Shown here: in pieces, positions 45,976 through 54,400 of the stretch
How the letters are laid out: the number at the start of each line of letters is the position of its first letter
How positions within the stretch are numbered: position 1 is the stretch's first letter
From: Sphingomonas anseongensis
GTDB lineage: Bacteria; Pseudomonadota; Alphaproteobacteria; Sphingomonadales; Sphingomonadaceae
Assembly (NCBI RefSeq): GCF_023516495.1
Contig: NZ_JAMGBC010000001.1
Coordinates: 1,574,501 to 1,638,500, forward strand
DNA length: 64,000 nt
Direction of reading: 5' to 3'
Notes under the pieces: generated by a model
What the model was told of the DNA's origin: nothing
What the model saw: the letters and a program-made list of their open reading frames with translations, nothing else
Database searches by the model: none
Position numbers and translations under genes: made by a program

Positions 45976-46176
45976 TCAACCCTCCTTCTTCGCAGGCCGC
46001 CCGCGCTTGCGGGGTTCCGGCGCCTTCAGCCTGACGCCGCGCGCTGCGAGCGCCTCGCGCAGAAGTACCTCGACCTGCGCATTGACGCTCCTGAGGTCGG
46101 CCGCGGCGCAGCGCTCGACGGTCGCCCACAGCGCCGGATCGACCCGCAAGGGGTAGGCTTTGCGCTCACCCGTCAC
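45976..46176 (-). CDS. Arc-like ribbon-helix-helix DNA-binding protein
   Basis: The GTG at 46176, 7 bases after the SPFH stop, gives 66 residues. VTGERKAYPLRVDPALWATVERCAAADLRSVNAQVEVLLREALAARG shows the beta strand (AYPLRV) and helix-turn-helix pattern of Arc/MetJ-type repressors, with RSVNAQVEVLLREAL as the second helix. The tail KAPEPRKRGRPAKK is an AT-hook-like basic segment. It probably controls its own operon; GATAT repeats overlap the operon promoter. Confidence 0.82.
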   Translation of the reverse strand: MTGERKAYPLRVDPALWATVERCAAADLRSVNAQVEVLLREALAARGVRLKAPEPRKRGRPAKKEG

Positions 46177-46183
46177 GCTCTTG

Positions 46184-47086
46184 CTACTGGTACAGCGTGC
46201 CGGTGTTGACGACGGGCTGCGTGTCGCGTTCGCCGCAGAGCACAACCATCAGGTTGGACACCATGGCCGCTCGGCGTTCGTCGTCGAGCTCGACGACATT
46301 CTTCGCCGATAGTTGCTCCAGCGCCATTTCAACCATTCCTACCGCGCCCTCGACAAGAGTCTTCCGGGCGGCAACGACCGCCTGCGCCTGCTGCCGGCGA
46401 AGCATGGCGCCGGCGATTTCGGTTGCATAGGCGAGATGGGTGAACCCGCATTCGTCGATCGTGATTCCGGCGACCGCGAGCCGCGCCTGGAGCTCTGTGC
46501 GGAGTTCCGCCCCGACCTCGTCATGGTTCCCCCGCAAGGTGATTTCGAGATGCTCGAAATCGTCATAGGGGTAGCGCGAACCGATGGTGCGGATGGCCGC
46601 TTCGACCTGAACCCGGACGAACTGCTTGTAGTCGTCGACGTCGAACAGGGCCTGGGCACTGTCCACCACCCGCCACATGATCTGTGCAGCCATCTCGATC
46701 GGATTGCCGCGAAGGTCGTTGACCTTGATCCGGTCCGAGATGAAGTTGTTCGCGCGGACGGACACCTTCTTCTTGCCCATCCACGGCCACGTCCACCGAA
46801 GCCCGGTAACGCGGTCCGTCCCGCGATAATCGCCGAACAGGGTTATGGCCACGGCCTGGTTCGGCTGGAGCATGTAAAAGCCGGGGATCACCAGGACGAA
46901 GAGGATGGTGCCGACGATGATCAGGGCGACGCTCTCAATGACCGAGTCGCCAGCCGGCAGCCGAGCCACGCCATATCCGTCCATCAGCACGCCAAGTAGT
47001 GCGACGAAGAGCATCGGGTAACCGCTCAACGTCGATGCCGCTCGCTCCCCGGTCGCAGTCAATGCGATCACTTTGTCTTTGGCCAC
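46184..47086 (-). CDS. SPFH/Band-7 domain membrane protein
   Basis: 300 residues from a GTG start with GGGAGG 5 bases upstream. Two N-terminal hydrophobic segments (about 22-36 and 50-71) are followed by the SPFH domain: GFYMLQPNQAVAITLFGDYRGTD near 69-91, IMWRVVDSAQALFDVDDY near 137-154, YPYDDFEHLEITLRGNHDEVGAELRTELQARL near 175-206, then a helical stalk with EIAGAMLRRQQAQAVVAARK. SPFH proteins form large membrane cages and domains. Cargo or partner is unknown. It is the first gene of a three-gene operon. Confidence 0.93.
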   Translation of the reverse strand: MAKDKVIALTATGERAASTLSGYPMLFVALLGVLMDGYGVARLPAGDSVIESVALIIVGTILFVLVIPGFYMLQPNQAVAITLFGDYRGTDRVTGLRWTWPWMGKKKVSVRANNFISDRIKVNDLRGNPIEMAAQIMWRVVDSAQALFDVDDYKQFVRVQVEAAIRTIGSRYPYDDFEHLEITLRGNHDEVGAELRTELQARLAVAGITIDECGFTHLAYATEIAGAMLRRQQAQAVVAARKTLVEGAVGMVEMALEQLSAKNVVELDDERRAAMVSNLMVVLCGERDTQPVVNTGTLYQ

Positions 47087-47104
47087 GAATGCCTCCCTTT
47101 ATTT

Positions 47105-47143
47105 GATATCACTTTAATATCGTTATGGCGGCGGCGGAGTCAA
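47105..47143 (-). promoter_or_regulatory. SPFH operon promoter with repeated GATAT boxes
   Basis: On the minus strand TTGACT (47138-47143) is followed after 16 bases by GATATT (47116-47121), a credible -35/-10 pair. A second box, GATATC (47105-47110), begins exactly 11 bases further on, one helical turn. This is the layout expected for a dimer-of-dimers ribbon-helix-helix operator, and the operon encodes such a protein. Confidence 0.6.
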
Positions 47144-47198
47144 TCGGAATCGCAAGCGCGCCCTTCCATTCGGGCTTTCGCCTGTCCAAAGGGGCGCA

Positions 47199-48125
47199 AT
47201 GAAGGACGGCTGGACAATCGTTATCCATGGCGGCGCGGGGATCATCGAAAAGTCCCGGATGACCCCCGAGCAGGACTCCGCGATTCGCGCCGCGCTCGAC
47301 CATTCGCTCGCGACCGCAGAGGCGATCCTTTCGACCGGCGGAAGCGCGATCGACGCAGTCGAAGCAGCGGTCAGCGAGCTTGAGGATGACCCCCATTTCA
47401 ATGCCGGCCGGGGCGCGGTCTTCACCTTCGAGGGCCGCAACGAGCTCGACGCCGCCATCATGGACGGCCGCGACCGGTCGGCGGGCGCAGTGACCGGCGC
47501 TACCGAGACTCGCCACCCGGTCAGCCTGGCGCGGGCGGTGAAGGAGCACTCCCCGCACGTCCTCCTCCGCGGCCTCGGCGCCGACCAATTCTCGCGCGAG
47601 CAGGGGCTGGAGCAGGTCGACAACAGCTGGTTCGCAATCCCCGAGCGGCGCCGCCAGCTGGACGAGATGATGGCCGCCGAGGGCGATCATTTCGACGCCG
47701 ACCTCAAATACGGCACGGTCGGAGCGGTCGCTCTCGACATTCACGGCCATGTCGCCGCCGCCACCTCGACGGGCGGGCTGACCGGCAAGCGCTGGGGACG
47801 CATCGGCGACTCGCCGATCATCGGAGCCGGCACCTATGCCGACGATCGGTCCGCAGCCGTTTCCGCCACCGGTGCGGGAGAATATTTCATGCGCGCGCTC
47901 GCCGCTTACCAGGTGGCGGAGCGCATGAAGACGGGACAATCGTTGAAGCGAGCTGTCGACGACACCCTCGCGGACGTCCGTTCACTGGGCGGGAGCGGCG
48001 GGTTGATTGCCGTCGCTCCCACCGGCGAAGCGGAATGGGGCTTCACCACGCCGGGAATGTACCGGGCGAAGGCCGATTCCACGGGCCGCAGGGTCGCGCT
48101 CTATTCGGAAGACGAGGAGCGGTAG
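47199..48125 (+). CDS. iaaA: Isoaspartyl peptidase / plant-type L-asparaginase
   Basis: 308 residues of the Ntn-hydrolase type. IVIHGGAGII lies near 7-16, HFNAGRGAVFTFEGRNELDAAIMDG-type sequence near 66-90, and the autocleavage site before Thr173 in LKYGTVGAVALD; the new N-terminal Thr is the nucleophile. GSGGLIAV near 266 is in the beta subunit. It splits isoaspartyl dipeptides and asparagine. The 3' end overlaps the convergent DUF482 gene by 25 bases. Confidence 0.94.
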   Translation: MKDGWTIVIHGGAGIIEKSRMTPEQDSAIRAALDHSLATAEAILSTGGSAIDAVEAAVSELEDDPHFNAGRGAVFTFEGRNELDAAIMDGRDRSAGAVTGATETRHPVSLARAVKEHSPHVLLRGLGADQFSREQGLEQVDNSWFAIPERRRQLDEMMAAEGDHFDADLKYGTVGAVALDIHGHVAAATSTGGLTGKRWGRIGDSPIIGAGTYADDRSAAVSATGAGEYFMRALAAYQVAERMKTGQSLKRAVDDTLADVRSLGGSGGLIAVAPTGEAEWGFTTPGMYRAKADSTGRRVALYSEDEER

Positions 48126-49237
48126 GGCAAGTCGCGCGCCAGCCATTGCGCTTCGGCGACGACGGCTTCGCTTTCCTGCCGCACGAAATCGCCCACAGCC
48201 CGCCGGAATCCTGGATTGACGATGAAATGGGCGGATCTGGTGATCACCGGCTCATAGCCGCGGGCGATCTTGTGCTCGCCCTGCGCGCCCGCCTCGACCG
48301 TCGAAAGACCATGAGCGATCGCCCATTCGATCGCCTGGTAATAGCTCAGCTCGAAGTGGAGGAAGCGAACTTCTTCGATCGCGCCCCAATAGCGGCCGTA
48401 AAGGGCGCTCGGGCCGATCACGTTGAGCGCGCCCGCGATCGGAAGTCCTCCGCGATAGGCGAGGAACAGCAGCAGCCTGTCGCCCATCGTCTGGCCTAGC
48501 CGATCGAAGAACTCGCGCGTCAGGTAAGGCCTGCCCCATTTGCGTGACCCCGTGTCCTGGTAGAATCGCCAGAACGCGTCCCACTGCGGCGTGCCGATCT
48601 CGGCACCGGTCAAGGCCCGGAATTCCAGCCCCTCGCGAGCGGCCGCCCTTTCCTTGCGGATCGCCTTGCGCTTTCGGCTGGTGAGCGTGTCGAGGAAATC
48701 GTCGAAGTCGCGATAGCCGCGGTTGAACCAATGATATTGGATCCCATGGCGGATCAGCCAGCCGCGCCGCTCGGCTTCCGCTGAGTCTGCTGCATTGGCA
48801 AAAGTGACGTGCGCCGAGGACAGGTCGTTCTGGACTGCGACAGCTTCCAGCGCGGCGAGGAGCTGCTGGGGCCGCGAGCCGAGCAGCCGCGGGCCCGGCA
48901 CCGGCGTGAAGGGCACCGCCACCTGGAGCTTGGGATAATAAGCCCCGCCGGCCCGCTCCCAGGCGTCAGCCCATCCATGGTCGAACACATATTCGCCCTG
49001 GCTGTGGCTCTTCAGATAGGCTGGTGCGGCGGCGGCGAGCCGTCCTTCCTCCTCGACCAGGATCGGAACAGGCGTCCAGCCGGTGCCGGGGCCGACGCTG
49101 CCGGAATCCTCCAGCGCCGACAGGAAAGCATGGCTGACGAAGGGATGGTCGCTGGCGAGCGAATCCCACTCAGCCGCGCCAATTGCGCTTACGCCTGGAG
49201 CAATCCGGGCCAGGACTTCCGATTCGCGGTCGGCCAT
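48101..49237 (-). CDS. DUF482 / GNAT-fold acyltransferase
   Basis: 378 residues with DUF482 features: WDSLASDHPFVSHAFLSALEDSGS near 24-47 (family signature), a long central LTSRKRKAIRKERAAARE near 190-207, and a C-terminal FELSYYQAIEWAIAHGLSTVEAGAQGEHKIARGYEP-type block near 300-334. The fold is a double GNAT (FemAB-like). The family has been called peptidogalycan biosynthesis protein on weak grounds; no substrate is proven. Confidence 0.9.
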   Translation of the reverse strand: MADRESEVLARIAPGVSAIGAAEWDSLASDHPFVSHAFLSALEDSGSVGPGTGWTPVPILVEEEGRLAAAAPAYLKSHSQGEYVFDHGWADAWERAGGAYYPKLQVAVPFTPVPGPRLLGSRPQQLLAALEAVAVQNDLSSAHVTFANAADSAEAERRGWLIRHGIQYHWFNRGYRDFDDFLDTLTSRKRKAIRKERAAAREGLEFRALTGAEIGTPQWDAFWRFYQDTGSRKWGRPYLTREFFDRLGQTMGDRLLLFLAYRGGLPIAGALNVIGPSALYGRYWGAIEEVRFLHFELSYYQAIEWAIAHGLSTVEAGAQGEHKIARGYEPVITRSAHFIVNPGFRRAVGDFVRQESEAVVAEAQWLARDLPYRSSSSE

Positions 49238-49268
49238 GCCCCCTTATGGGTAGGCCGAGCTCGATGAA

Positions 49269-49730
49269 CTAGGGCTTCACCGCCACGATGGCGTCGACTT
49301 CAACCGCCACCCCGAGCGGAAGAGCGGCGACTCCGACTGCGCTTCGCGCGTGCCGCCCGGCCTCGCCGAACACTTCCTGCATCAGCTCGGAGGCGCCGTT
49401 GGCCACCTTGGGCTGGTCGGTGAACGAAGGGTCGCTGTTGACGAAGACGCCGAGCTTCACGACCCGCTCGACCCGATCGAGCGAGCCCAGCGCCGCCTGC
49501 ATCTGCGCCAGGAGCATGATCCCGCAGCGCCTGGCCGCAGCCGTTCCCCGCTCAAGGTTCATGTTTTCGCCGAGCCGGCCTGTGATCAAATTGCCGTCCT
49601 CGGCGAAGCTGATCTGGCCGGAAATGTGAAGAAGCCCGCCGGCTTCCACGGTCGGGACATAGGCAGCCACAGGGGAAGCGGGTTCGGGAAGGGTGATGCC
49701 GAGTTCGGCGAGACGTTCTTCGATGCTCAT
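49269..49730 (-). CDS. RidA family protein
   Basis: 153 residues: MSIEERLAELGITLPEPASPVAAYVPTVE is the head of the longer RidA subgroup, and LLHISGQISFAEDGNLITGRLG near 33-54 plus VFVNSDPSFTDQPKVANGASELM near 98-120 are conserved. Predicted trimeric deaminase of enamine/imine intermediates or a ligand-binding relative; the Arg used in catalysis is in the expected HARSAVGV segment. A paralog lies in the aromatic cluster at 14639. Confidence 0.9.
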   Translation of the reverse strand: MSIEERLAELGITLPEPASPVAAYVPTVEAGGLLHISGQISFAEDGNLITGRLGENMNLERGTAAARRCGIMLLAQMQAALGSLDRVERVVKLGVFVNSDPSFTDQPKVANGASELMQEVFGEAGRHARSAVGVAALPLGVAVEVDAIVAVKP

Positions 49731-49761
49731 TGCGCGCTCCTGCTAGCTTGCGCCTTGCGAA

Positions 49762-50508
49762 TCAAGCTTTGCGGCTGACTGCGAAGCCGGCGAAGCTCTG
49801 GCTGGTCGGCATCAGCTCGACCACATTGATGTTCACGTGCGGCGGCAGGTTGGCGACCCACCATATGGTCTCGGCGATGTCTCCCGCGGTCATCGGGTCC
49901 ATGTTCGCGTAGAGCGCATCCGAAGCCGCCTTGTCGCCGCCGGTGCGCACGATCGTGAACTCCGTCTCCACCATCCCGGGCTCGATCGATGTAACCCGCA
50001 CGCCGGTCCCAGCCAGGTCGGAGCGGAGGTCGAGCGAGAACTGGCTGACGAACGCCTTGGTGCCGCCGTACACCGCTCCGCCCTTGTAGGGGTAGGTTGC
50101 GGCAACCGACGACAGGTTGATGATCGCGCCCTTGCGCTCGACCAGCTTGGGAAGGACCGCCCGAGTCAGTGCGACAACGCCGGTCACGTTGGTCGCGATC
50201 ACGCTCTCCAGCAGCCCCATGTCCGTGTCCGGGAGCGGATCGGTGGGCGGAGCGAAGCCGGCATTGTTCAAAAGCAGGTCGATATCGCCCCACTCGCCGG
50301 AGAGGCTCGCGAGGCTCTGCACCGCCTCCAGGTCGAGCATGTCGATCTCCAGCGGAAGGAAGGCATCGCCAAGCTCATCCGCGATCGCCTTCAGCCGCTC
50401 GGCCCTTCGCCCGGTTCCGATCACCTTCCAGCCCGCAGCGGCGAACCGGCGAGCGGTCGCCTCGCCGATTCCCGCGGTCGCCCCAGTGATCAGGATCGTC
50501 TTCGTCAT
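49762..50508 (-). CDS. SDR-family oxidoreductase (YdfG-like)
   Basis: 248 residues. TGATAGIGEATARRF near 8-22 is the nucleotide-binding turn and GTGRRAERL the NADP-favouring segment; NNAGFA lies near 85, INLSSVAA near 135 and YGGTKAFVSQFSLDLR near 151 with catalytic Tyr and Lys. The C-terminal NVVELMPTSQSFAG is typical of YdfG-type serine/3-hydroxy acid dehydrogenases. It overlaps the DUF3572 gene by ATGA. Confidence 0.9.
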   Translation of the reverse strand: MTKTILITGATAGIGEATARRFAAAGWKVIGTGRRAERLKAIADELGDAFLPLEIDMLDLEAVQSLASLSGEWGDIDLLLNNAGFAPPTDPLPDTDMGLLESVIATNVTGVVALTRAVLPKLVERKGAIINLSSVAATYPYKGGAVYGGTKAFVSQFSLDLRSDLAGTGVRVTSIEPGMVETEFTIVRTGGDKAASDALYANMDPMTAGDIAETIWWVANLPPHVNINVVELMPTSQSFAGFAVSRKA

Positions 50509-50777
50509 TCCTCTTCCTCCAGCTCGCGCCTCGCCGCGACTAATGCCTCCGGCTTCACGTTCATCGCTTCCGACACCGCGACCAGGTCCGGCTCGTGGGC
50601 TTCCAGGAAGCGGATCAGCGCCGCGAGAAGCGCCGGCTCTGCGGCTCGTGCGCGAAGCTCATCCGTCCCGATTCCGGTCAGGTCAAGGAACCGCATCGCC
50701 CGCCGTTCGTCGGAAACAGCAGTGGCGAGGGCGAACAGCCCGAGCGCTTGGGCGTCCATTGGCGTGGCCTTAACCAT
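50505..50777 (-). CDS. DUF3572 family protein
   Basis: 90 residues, all-helical and soluble. The phrase DAQALGLFALATAVSDERRAMRFLDLTGI and the closing FLEAHEPDLVAVSEAMNVKPEAL match DUF3572 proteins, which in alphaproteobacteria lie beside a DivK-like receiver. The ATG at 50759 (MDAQALG) is an alternative start. Function is unknown. It diverges from divK by 37 bases. Confidence 0.85.
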   Translation of the reverse strand: MVKATPMDAQALGLFALATAVSDERRAMRFLDLTGIGTDELRARAAEPALLAALIRFLEAHEPDLVAVSEAMNVKPEALVAARRELEEEE

Positions 50778-50814
50778 CGCCTAGACTCGGCGCACCGGAA
50801 GGTGAGGAAGTCGA

Positions 50815-51219
50815 TTGGCCAAGATCCTGATCGTTGAGGACAATGCGCTGAACGTCAAACTGTTCTGCGATCTCCTCGCGGCGCACGGCCACGAGCCGCG
50901 GGCGGTGACCGACGGCCGCTTCGCTCTCGACCAGGCGAAGGAGTTCGGGCCAGACCTGGTGATCACGGATATCCAGCTTCCGCACGTGACGGGACTCGAC
51001 CTCATCCGGCTGATTCGGGACGACAAGGGGCTGAAGGACGTGCCGATCATGGCGGTGACCGCTTATGCGGCCGCAGCGGACGAGGACCAGATCCGCGCAG
51101 CGGGCGCGCAGGCTTATGTATCGAAGCCGATTTCGGTGGCGAAGTTCGTTGCCCAGGTGAACGAGCTTCTGGGCACTCAGGACCACGACGCGAGGGCCGC
51201 GGCTCCGGAAGCTACTTGA
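50815..51219 (+). CDS. divK: DivK-type single-domain response regulator
   Basis: 134 residues from a TTG start: a lone receiver domain beginning [25 protein letters not shown] with acidic Glu8-Asp9, phosphoacceptor Asp52 in VITDIQLP, Thr near 81 in MAVTAYA and Lys104 in YVSKPI. DivK proteins act in the cell-cycle phosphorelay of alphaproteobacteria with DivJ and PleC. The DUF3572 neighbour supports this. The stop overlaps the convergent rpmG stop by 8 bases. Confidence 0.9.
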   Translation: MAKILIVEDNALNVKLFCDLLAAHGHEPRAVTDGRFALDQAKEFGPDLVITDIQLPHVTGLDLIRLIRDDKGLKDVPIMAVTAYAAAADEDQIRAAGAQAYVSKPISVAKFVAQVNELLGTQDHDARAAAPEAT

Positions 51220-51379
51220 TCTTGGCTTCCTTGAACTCGACGTGCTTGCGAGCGACCGGATCGTACTTGCGGAAGCTCAGCTTCTCCGTCTTCGTCCGCG
51301 GATTCTTCTTCGTCACGTAGAAGAAGCCGGTATCGGCGCTGCTGACGAGCTTGATCTTGACGGTTGCCGGCTTGGCCAT
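51212..51379 (-). CDS. rpmG: 50S ribosomal protein L33
   Basis: The ATG at 51379 gives a 55-residue protein [51 protein letters not shown] sequence, the standard cysteine-free L33. It is part of the large ribosomal subunit near the E site. A hairpin followed by Ts sits in its leader, 30-54 bases upstream of the start. Confidence 0.97.
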   Translation of the reverse strand: MAKPATVKIKLVSSADTGFFYVTKKNPRTKTEKLSFRKYDPVARKHVEFKEAKIK

Positions 51380-51397
51380 CGGACAGGTCCCAATTTT

Positions 51398-51433
51398 GCA
51401 AAAGATAAAAGCGACACGCTCAAGGTGTCGCTT
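51398..51433 (-). promoter_or_regulatory. Terminator-like hairpin in the rpmG leader
   Basis: On the minus strand AAGCGACAC (51433-51425) pairs with GTGTCGCTT (51417-51409) around a 7-base loop, and is followed by TTATCTTTT. It looks like an intrinsic terminator but lies 30 bases upstream of rpmG and has no minus-strand gene within 430 bases upstream. It could be an attenuator for rpmG. Confidence 0.55.
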
Positions 51434-51541
51434 CACGCGGGCGGCACATGGCTGGGGAGGCCAATTTTGTCAAGCCGAGCGGCCCTGTTGACGGGCGGTT
51501 AACCCTTTGGAGCGACTATTGCTTCAACGGGAGACAGGACA

Positions 51542-51850
51542 ATGGCTGGGGACAAGCTCGGGCCAGTTCGGGACCAGATCGGCGAACGCCTCGCCGAGTT
51601 CAGCAGCCGCGCGGCGCGCCTCTCGCCTCTCGATATCCACGCACGAATGGACGCGATCCGCCAGATCGCCGCAGCCAACGGCCTCGACGCGCTGGAAGCT
51701 CTGATGCATCGTTCGGCTCAGCTTGCGCTTCTTCCGGGTCACCGGGTCGCAACGCGCAGCTGCCTCGAGCATCTCGACGAAGCGCTGGAGAGCCATTCAA
51801 GCGCCGATCGCACGTCGATCATGGCGGCGCTCGCTCTTCGCCTGCACTGA
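51542..51850 (+). CDS. Conserved hypothetical protein
   Basis: 102 residues with GGGAGACAGGAC just before the ATG. All-helical: MAGDKLGPVRDQIGERLAEFSSRAARLSPLDIHARMDAIRQIAAANG and a second helical pair ending SIMAALALRLH. No signal or membrane segment. I do not recognise the family; it may be a small regulator. Clean ribosome site and coding-like third-position G/C favour a real gene. Confidence 0.7.
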   Translation: MAGDKLGPVRDQIGERLAEFSSRAARLSPLDIHARMDAIRQIAAANGLDALEALMHRSAQLALLPGHRVATRSCLEHLDEALESHSSADRTSIMAALALRLH

Positions 51851-51868
51851 GACGAAAAAGCGCGGCAA

Positions 51869-52651
51869 TCAGGCGGCGGCGGATTGCAGGCGCAGCCTCA
51901 GGTTCGTCGCCAGTCCCAGGAAGCGTTCATATCCGGCCACCTTCTGGTCGAGGTCAGCAATCTGGCGGGTCAGGTCTTCGTGGAGGTCCGCGGCCTTGAG
52001 CCGCGCGACGGCAGAACTGATCTGGGCCGCGTTCAACCCTAACGCACACCGTTCGGGCAATGCGGAAATCTGGACACCGTTGCTTAGGGTCGTCACCCGA
52101 TCGCCGCACCGCTTCATGATGTCGGCCTGGATTGCGTAGGGCAAGGCTCGCCGCAAGCGATCGCGATAGGACGTCACTCCAATCGCCGTGATGTCGAACT
52201 GTTTGATTTGCGTATAATAGGCGGTGAGCCGCGACCGCGTTGCCTGATCGCCCATGTTGCGGCTCAGCCCTGCGCCGATCATTTCGTCATAGGCCGTCCG
52301 AGTGAGGGGGCGCGCCCACACCTGGCTCGCCTGGTAGGCATCAATAAGGAAGGCTTCCCCCTCCCCGCGGCTGGGCAATTCGACGACCGCCAAGGCCGCG
52401 ATCGCATGTTTTCTTACGGCCTCGTAATAGGCTTTCCGCCATACGAGGTCGATCTCGTTCGCCTTCAGATCTGAAACGATCTCTTGCCGGTAATCGGCAG
52501 CTTCGGAGCGCCTGATCCGCTCTTCGTTCCAGTTGTTGGCCTGCGTCCCGAGAAAGACGCCGACGCCGACGATGAGGAGGTCGATGAAGACGGCGAACCA
52601 ATTGTGGGTTTCGACATGATGCCGAATGCGACGGATCACCAATTCGGCCAC
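51869..52651 (-). CDS. Inner-membrane protein with N-terminal helix (DUF6090-like)
   Basis: 260 residues: a short basic head MAELVIRRIRHHVETHNW, one hydrophobic helix about 19-37 (FAVFIDLLIVGVGVFLGT), the conserved phrase QANNWNEERIRRSEAADYRQEIVSDLKAN near 38-66, then a long helical cytoplasmic or periplasmic part ending in a coiled-coil-like AADLHEDLTRQIADLDQKVAGYERFL. DUF6090-type proteins share the helix plus WNEER start. Function is unknown. Sequence is a little less GC-rich than neighbours. Confidence 0.78.
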   Translation of the reverse strand: MAELVIRRIRHHVETHNWFAVFIDLLIVGVGVFLGTQANNWNEERIRRSEAADYRQEIVSDLKANEIDLVWRKAYYEAVRKHAIAALAVVELPSRGEGEAFLIDAYQASQVWARPLTRTAYDEMIGAGLSRNMGDQATRSRLTAYYTQIKQFDITAIGVTSYRDRLRRALPYAIQADIMKRCGDRVTTLSNGVQISALPERCALGLNAAQISSAVARLKAADLHEDLTRQIADLDQKVAGYERFLGLATNLRLRLQSAAA

Positions 52652-52749
52652 TCCCCGCTAGCCCCACGGGCACTGCTTACCCCTTCACTAGCGCCTAGCC
52701 CACCCGCCTGATTCGGCACGGCGGTGCTCGTTGTGCATTGTCACGGGCG

Positions 52750-54348
52750 ATGCGCGCTTTTTCCCAACTGCTTGATGACCTGGTGTACACGCGCTCCCGC
52801 AACACCAAGCTTCGGCTGATCGGAGACTATCTCAAGACGACGCCGGACCCCGACCGGGGAATCGCGCTCGCCGCTCTGACCGGGTCGCTGAGCATCCCCG
52901 CGGTGAAGGGTGCCGCGATCCGGGCGATCGCGGAGGAACGCCTCGACCCCGTGCTCCTCTACATGAGCCGTGATTATGTGGGCGACATGGCCGAGACGGT
53001 GTCGCTTCTCTGGCCGACTCCCGGCGGCGAGCCGGAACTCGACGACGGCACCCTTTCCATCACCGAGGCGGTACAGCGGCTGGTCGATGCCGGGCGGCTG
53101 AACGGGCCGAGGGTGCTGGCGGAGATGCTCGACCATCTCGACGCATCCGGCCGGTTCGCGCTTCTGAAGCTCGCCACGGGCAATCTGAGAATCGGGATCT
53201 CGGCTCGGCTTGCGAAACAGGCGCTGGCGGACGCCTTCCAGATCGACGTCGATGCGGTCGAGGAGGTGTGGCACGGCCTCTCCCCGCCCTACGAGGAATT
53301 GTTCGCCTGGGCGGAGGGGCGCGGCCCGCAGCCGACCGCTCGCGACGTGCCGGTGTTCCGGCCGTTCATGCTCGCCCACCCGCTCGAGGAGACCGAGGTC
53401 TCGCTCGACGATTATGCGGCCGAGTGGAAATGGGACGGGATCCGCGTCCAGCTTGTCCGGACCGCTGGCCAGACGCGCCTCTACAGCCGGACCGGCGACG
53501 ATGTGTCGGGAAGCTTCCCCGAAATCGCCGTTGCCTTCGAAGCCGAAGGCGTGTTGGACGGCGAGCTTCTGGTCCGCGGCTCCGACCAGGGGAGCGCCGA
53601 CCTTCACGGCGGGGCTGCGGCCAGCTTCAACGCACTGCAGCAAAGGCTCGGGCGCAAGGTCGTCAGCGCCAAGATGCAATCGCAATATCCCGCCTTCGTC
53701 CGGCTCTACGACATATTGTTCGATGGTCCCGAGGACGTCCGCGGCCTGCCGTGGACGGCTCGGCGGAAGCGCCTCGAAGTTTTCGTCCCGAAGCTCCATC
53801 CGGACCGGTTCGACCTGTCGCAGCTGATCGATGCGAGCGATTTCGCCGAGCTTTCGGATATCCGCGCCGGCGCCCGTGATGCTGCCATCGAGGGCGTGAT
53901 GCTCAAGCGCCGCGACAGCGCCTACGTCCCGGGCCGCCGAGCCGGCCTCTGGTACAAATGGAAGCGCGATCCGCTGATCGCAGACTGCGTGCTCATGTAC
54001 GCGCAGCGCGGGTCTGGAAAGCGGTCGAGCTATTATTCCGACTACACGTTCGGCTGCTGGGCGGAGGACGGCCAATTGCTTCCCGTCGGGAAAGCCTATT
54101 TCGGCTTCACCGACGAAGAGCTCAAATGGCTCGATCGCTGGGTCCGCAACCACACCGTCGAGCGGTTCAGGCCGGTTCGCGAGGTCGAAAAGAAGCTTGT
54201 CCTCGAAGTCGCCTTCGACTCGATCCACTCGAGCACCCGCCACAAGTCGGGCCTCGCCATGCGTTTCCCCCGGATCAGCCGGATACGGATCGACAAACCG
54301 GCGGCGGAGGCCGACCGGGTGGCGACTCTCAAGTCCATGGTGACTTGA
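52750..54348 (+). CDS. ATP-dependent DNA ligase
   Basis: The ATG at 52750 gives MRAFSQLLDDLVYTRSRNTK and 532 residues; TTG at 52738 is possible but adds only four residues. An N-terminal helical DNA-binding domain precedes the nucleotidyltransferase core: AEWKWDGIRVQ near 224-234 with AMP-accepting Lys227, LDGELLV near 268, EGVMLKRRDSAYVPGRR near 379 and GLWYKWKRD. An OB fold closes it. This is the ligase type often grouped with an MBL-fold exonuclease and an Lhr helicase; neither is adjacent here. It should seal nicks in repair. Confidence 0.94.
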   Translation: MRAFSQLLDDLVYTRSRNTKLRLIGDYLKTTPDPDRGIALAALTGSLSIPAVKGAAIRAIAEERLDPVLLYMSRDYVGDMAETVSLLWPTPGGEPELDDGTLSITEAVQRLVDAGRLNGPRVLAEMLDHLDASGRFALLKLATGNLRIGISARLAKQALADAFQIDVDAVEEVWHGLSPPYEELFAWAEGRGPQPTARDVPVFRPFMLAHPLEETEVSLDDYAAEWKWDGIRVQLVRTAGQTRLYSRTGDDVSGSFPEIAVAFEAEGVLDGELLVRGSDQGSADLHGGAAASFNALQQRLGRKVVSAKMQSQYPAFVRLYDILFDGPEDVRGLPWTARRKRLEVFVPKLHPDRFDLSQLIDASDFAELSDIRAGARDAAIEGVMLKRRDSAYVPGRRAGLWYKWKRDPLIADCVLMYAQRGSGKRSSYYSDYTFGCWAEDGQLLPVGKAYFGFTDEELKWLDRWVRNHTVERFRPVREVEKKLVLEVAFDSIHSSTRHKSGLAMRFPRISRIRIDKPAAEADRVATLKSMVT

Positions 54349-54400
54349 AACCCGTTTCGGTGACGCTACGGTCGCGCGCCGGAAGGGGAGTTTTCCGAAC

